A stretch of DNA of 64,000 nucleotides from Thunnus maccoyii. Its lineage: Eukaryota; Chordata; Actinopteri; Scombriformes; Scombridae. Of this stretch, positions 62,301-64,000 are shown piece after piece. The notes below the pieces were generated by a model, which was not told where the DNA came from, made no database searches, and worked only from the letters and a program-made list of their open reading frames with translations. Location: NCBI RefSeq assembly GCF_910596095.1, contig NC_056538.1, positions 21,686,501-21,750,500 on the forward strand. The letters run 5' to 3'. Made by a program: the position numbers and the translations under genes. The first letter of the stretch is position 1. The number at the start of each line of letters is the position of its first letter.

Positions 62301-63913
62301 CATTTGTGATGTGAAAATGTCAGAGACATAAAAAGCTTGCGTCCTGGTATTTGTTCAGTTATAAAATCCAATTGCATTGCGGAGCGTCTCTCCTGCCGGC
62401 TGCTGACAGCGCTGCCAGAGAGTTGATGTGTGATTATCAAGAATGTCACAAAAAGTAGAGAGCTAAGAGTGCTTGAGCAAAACTAGTGTACATATAAATG
62501 TACAGCGGGTAATTTGCCACAGTAATGAAGAATATAGTAAAATTAACTGGGTTGAGATGCAGAAACAATACTAATAACACAGAAACTCCGGCAACCAGAA
62601 ATGAGGCAATACGCTTACCACAGCACGTCACGTCATTTATGATTGGTTCGCGGAATTAATTGCGTAATTATCATAATAAATGTCCGAGCATAACCATGCC
62701 CAATTCAAACCCAATATAAGGAAAGTTAACAAAAACTTAAATGACAATGTAACAAATTTGGATTGAAGCTAATTTCTAATACTTTTTAGATGCTTACTAT
62801 CATGTAAATGAGACAATAAATTCCATAGTTAGAAGGCTATTGTGGATTTGGGTTTCCAGTGGCTTTAATGATTGCATATCCATATTTAAAATATTAGTGT
62901 CAGTTTAACTAGATTTATTGTTAAATGTATTGCTTATAAAAGTATTATTTCCTGCAAATGTGAGATCCAGATGCAGAACTCATACTTTCAGTTCATGTTC
63001 AACAGGTGCAGCAGACTGCACACCCTGTCCACAGGAATACTGGTCTAATGACAGGAAAGACAAGTGCATTCCTAAAACTATTGAGTTCCTGACATATTAT
63101 GAACCGATGGGAAGAGCTCTCACAGTTGTGTCCCTGCTAGGAGTCACTCTGTCGCTGGCCACAATGACCATCTTTATCCACTCCAGAGACACCCCTGTGA
63201 TAAAGGCCAGCAACTCTGAGCTGAGCTGTTTTTTGCTGTTTTCTCTTTCTTTGTGTTTTCTCTGTCCCCTCACTTTCATCGGCAGACCCACGGTCTGGAC
63301 TTGCATGCTGCGCCACACAGCTTTTGGAGTGACATTTGCACTCTGTATTTCCTGTGTCTTGGGAAAGACTATTGTTGTGGTTACAGCTTTCAAAGCCACG
63401 TTTCCTGGCAGCAAAGTTGCAGGAAAGTTTGGTCCTGCACAGCAACGGATCATAGTTTGCTCATGCACTTTAATTCAGATAGTAATATGTGTGTTGTGGC
63501 TAAAGTTAAATCCACCTTTCCCAGACATGGTTTTCAGATACAGCAATAAGAAGATTGTTTTAGAGTGCAACACTGGCTCTGAGGCTGCTTTCTATGCAGT
63601 GCTGGGGTACATAGGGCTTCTTGCAATAATATGTTTGGTCCTGGCATTTCTAGCAAGAAAGTTGCCTGATAACTTTAATGAAGCCAAATTTATCACCTTT
63701 AGCATGCTGATATTCTGTGCTGTCTGGATCACCTTTATCCCAGCATATGTCAGCTCTCCTGGAAAGTTCACTGTCGCTGTGGAGATATTTGCAATTTTGT
63801 CCTCAGCATATGGTTTATTAATTTGCATTTTTGCACCTAAATGTTACATAATATTGATAAAGCCAGAGAGAAATACCAAGAAGCATATTATGGGAAAAAA
63901 TCAGAACAAATGA
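59319..63913 (+). CDS. Gene I: V2R/OlfC-like class C odorant receptor, 6 exons, 856 aa
   Basis: Most diverged intact member. Exons: 59319-59527, 59654-59939, 60051-60872, 61013-61234, 61380-61503, 63006-63913. The signal peptide starts MYELERP (59319) or at the next ATG (59340, [15 protein letters not shown]). The flytrap domain runs to about residue 513, the cysteine-rich domain spans about 514-573 ([17 protein letters not shown]), and the seven helices span about 588-845 with [12 protein letters not shown]. Pocket-aligned residues are T171 (in STC), D191, Y219 and Glu in IGSEAW. TM2 codes for [21 protein letters not shown] using codons unlike the near-identical block of its neighbours. The loop before TM5 reads [19 protein letters not shown]. 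Intron 5 is 1,502 nt because it holds an interspersed repeat (61721-62430). The joint codon at intron 5 is GGT, not GAT or AAT. The 3' flank reaches the window end. Confidence 0.93.
61721..62430. repeat. Interspersed repeat, copy 3, inside intron 5 of gene I
   Basis: GGGTCAAAACCTAGTATATG, GGCTGGATCGTGTATGG, TTTGTTACAGGGATAG and later ATTTGGGGTGCTTTAACTG, CACCTGCAGAGCAGCCACCC and AAAAAGCTTGCGTCCTGG match 50651-51220 in order. It accounts for most of the unusual length of this intron. Confidence 0.7.
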
Positions 63914-64000
63914 CTATGATTTCTTAGTTTTAACGGATGATGTTACCGTTACTGCTAACTTTTATGTAATATATTACAGTATGTGAATAGTAAGCAAGAT

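Noticed and set aside
1-64000. CRISPR arrays, bacterial operons, rRNA or tRNA genes
   Set aside because: The sequence is a vertebrate genome with spliced genes; no regularly spaced repeats or tRNA-like folds were noticed.

Overview
The window is from a ray-finned (teleost) fish genome. The evidence is a tandem array of six-exon class C GPCR genes with the domain order and sequence signatures of fish vomeronasal type 2 receptors (V2R/OlfC), short introns, AT-rich spacers, and typical fish repeats (Tc1-like, CR1/L2/Rex1-like LINE, pogo/Tigger-like, fold-back MITEs). The percomorph-like repeat content does not allow a species call.

Layout. Nine complete V2R-like genes lie head to tail on the + strand: A 2795-5823, B 8136-12003, C 12874-16162, D 20215-24235, E 25453-29581, F 30092-33295, G 46785-50069, H 53269-56527 and I 59319-63913. 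All share one exon plan. Exon 1 (about 200-235 nt) holds the signal peptide and the start of the Venus flytrap. Exons 2 (271-298 nt), 3 (756-822 nt) and 4 (222-237 nt) complete the ligand-binding domain. Exon 5 is always 124 nt and holds most of the cysteine-rich domain. Exon 6 (905-920 nt) holds the whole seven-helix domain. Splice phases are the same in all nine genes, and each joins into one open frame of 840-864 residues. D/E and G/H are young tandem duplicate pairs; A and B are older sisters.

Between F and G lies a 13.5 kb gap that acts as a graveyard and remodelling zone. It holds a minus-strand fragment of a V2R seven-helix exon (about 34853-35000), a broken V2R exon 3 most like gene F (38690-39141), two fold-back MITEs and a non-autonomous transposon with about 42-bp terminal repeats (39888-40359). 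It also holds a strongly diverged V2R-derived gene (40995-43876). That gene has lost nearly all family hallmarks, yet still splices, in the ancestral phases, into one open frame of about 456 residues. It is the best candidate here for something not previously described.

Repeats elsewhere: a Tc1-like 3' end (1-285), the 3' part of a LINE (16730-18427), a pogo/Tigger-like transposase fragment (51582-52212), a repeat family seen at 50577-51580, 57348-57590 and in intron 5 of gene I (61721-62430), and microsatellites.

How the genes work together (family knowledge plus inference): each olfactory or vomeronasal-type neuron probably expresses one of these receptors, possibly with a shared co-receptor encoded elsewhere. 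Together they would detect amino acids and related metabolites. Residues aligned with the amino-acid pocket of mGluR1 are largely kept but vary between subfamilies, which suggests different ligand preferences.
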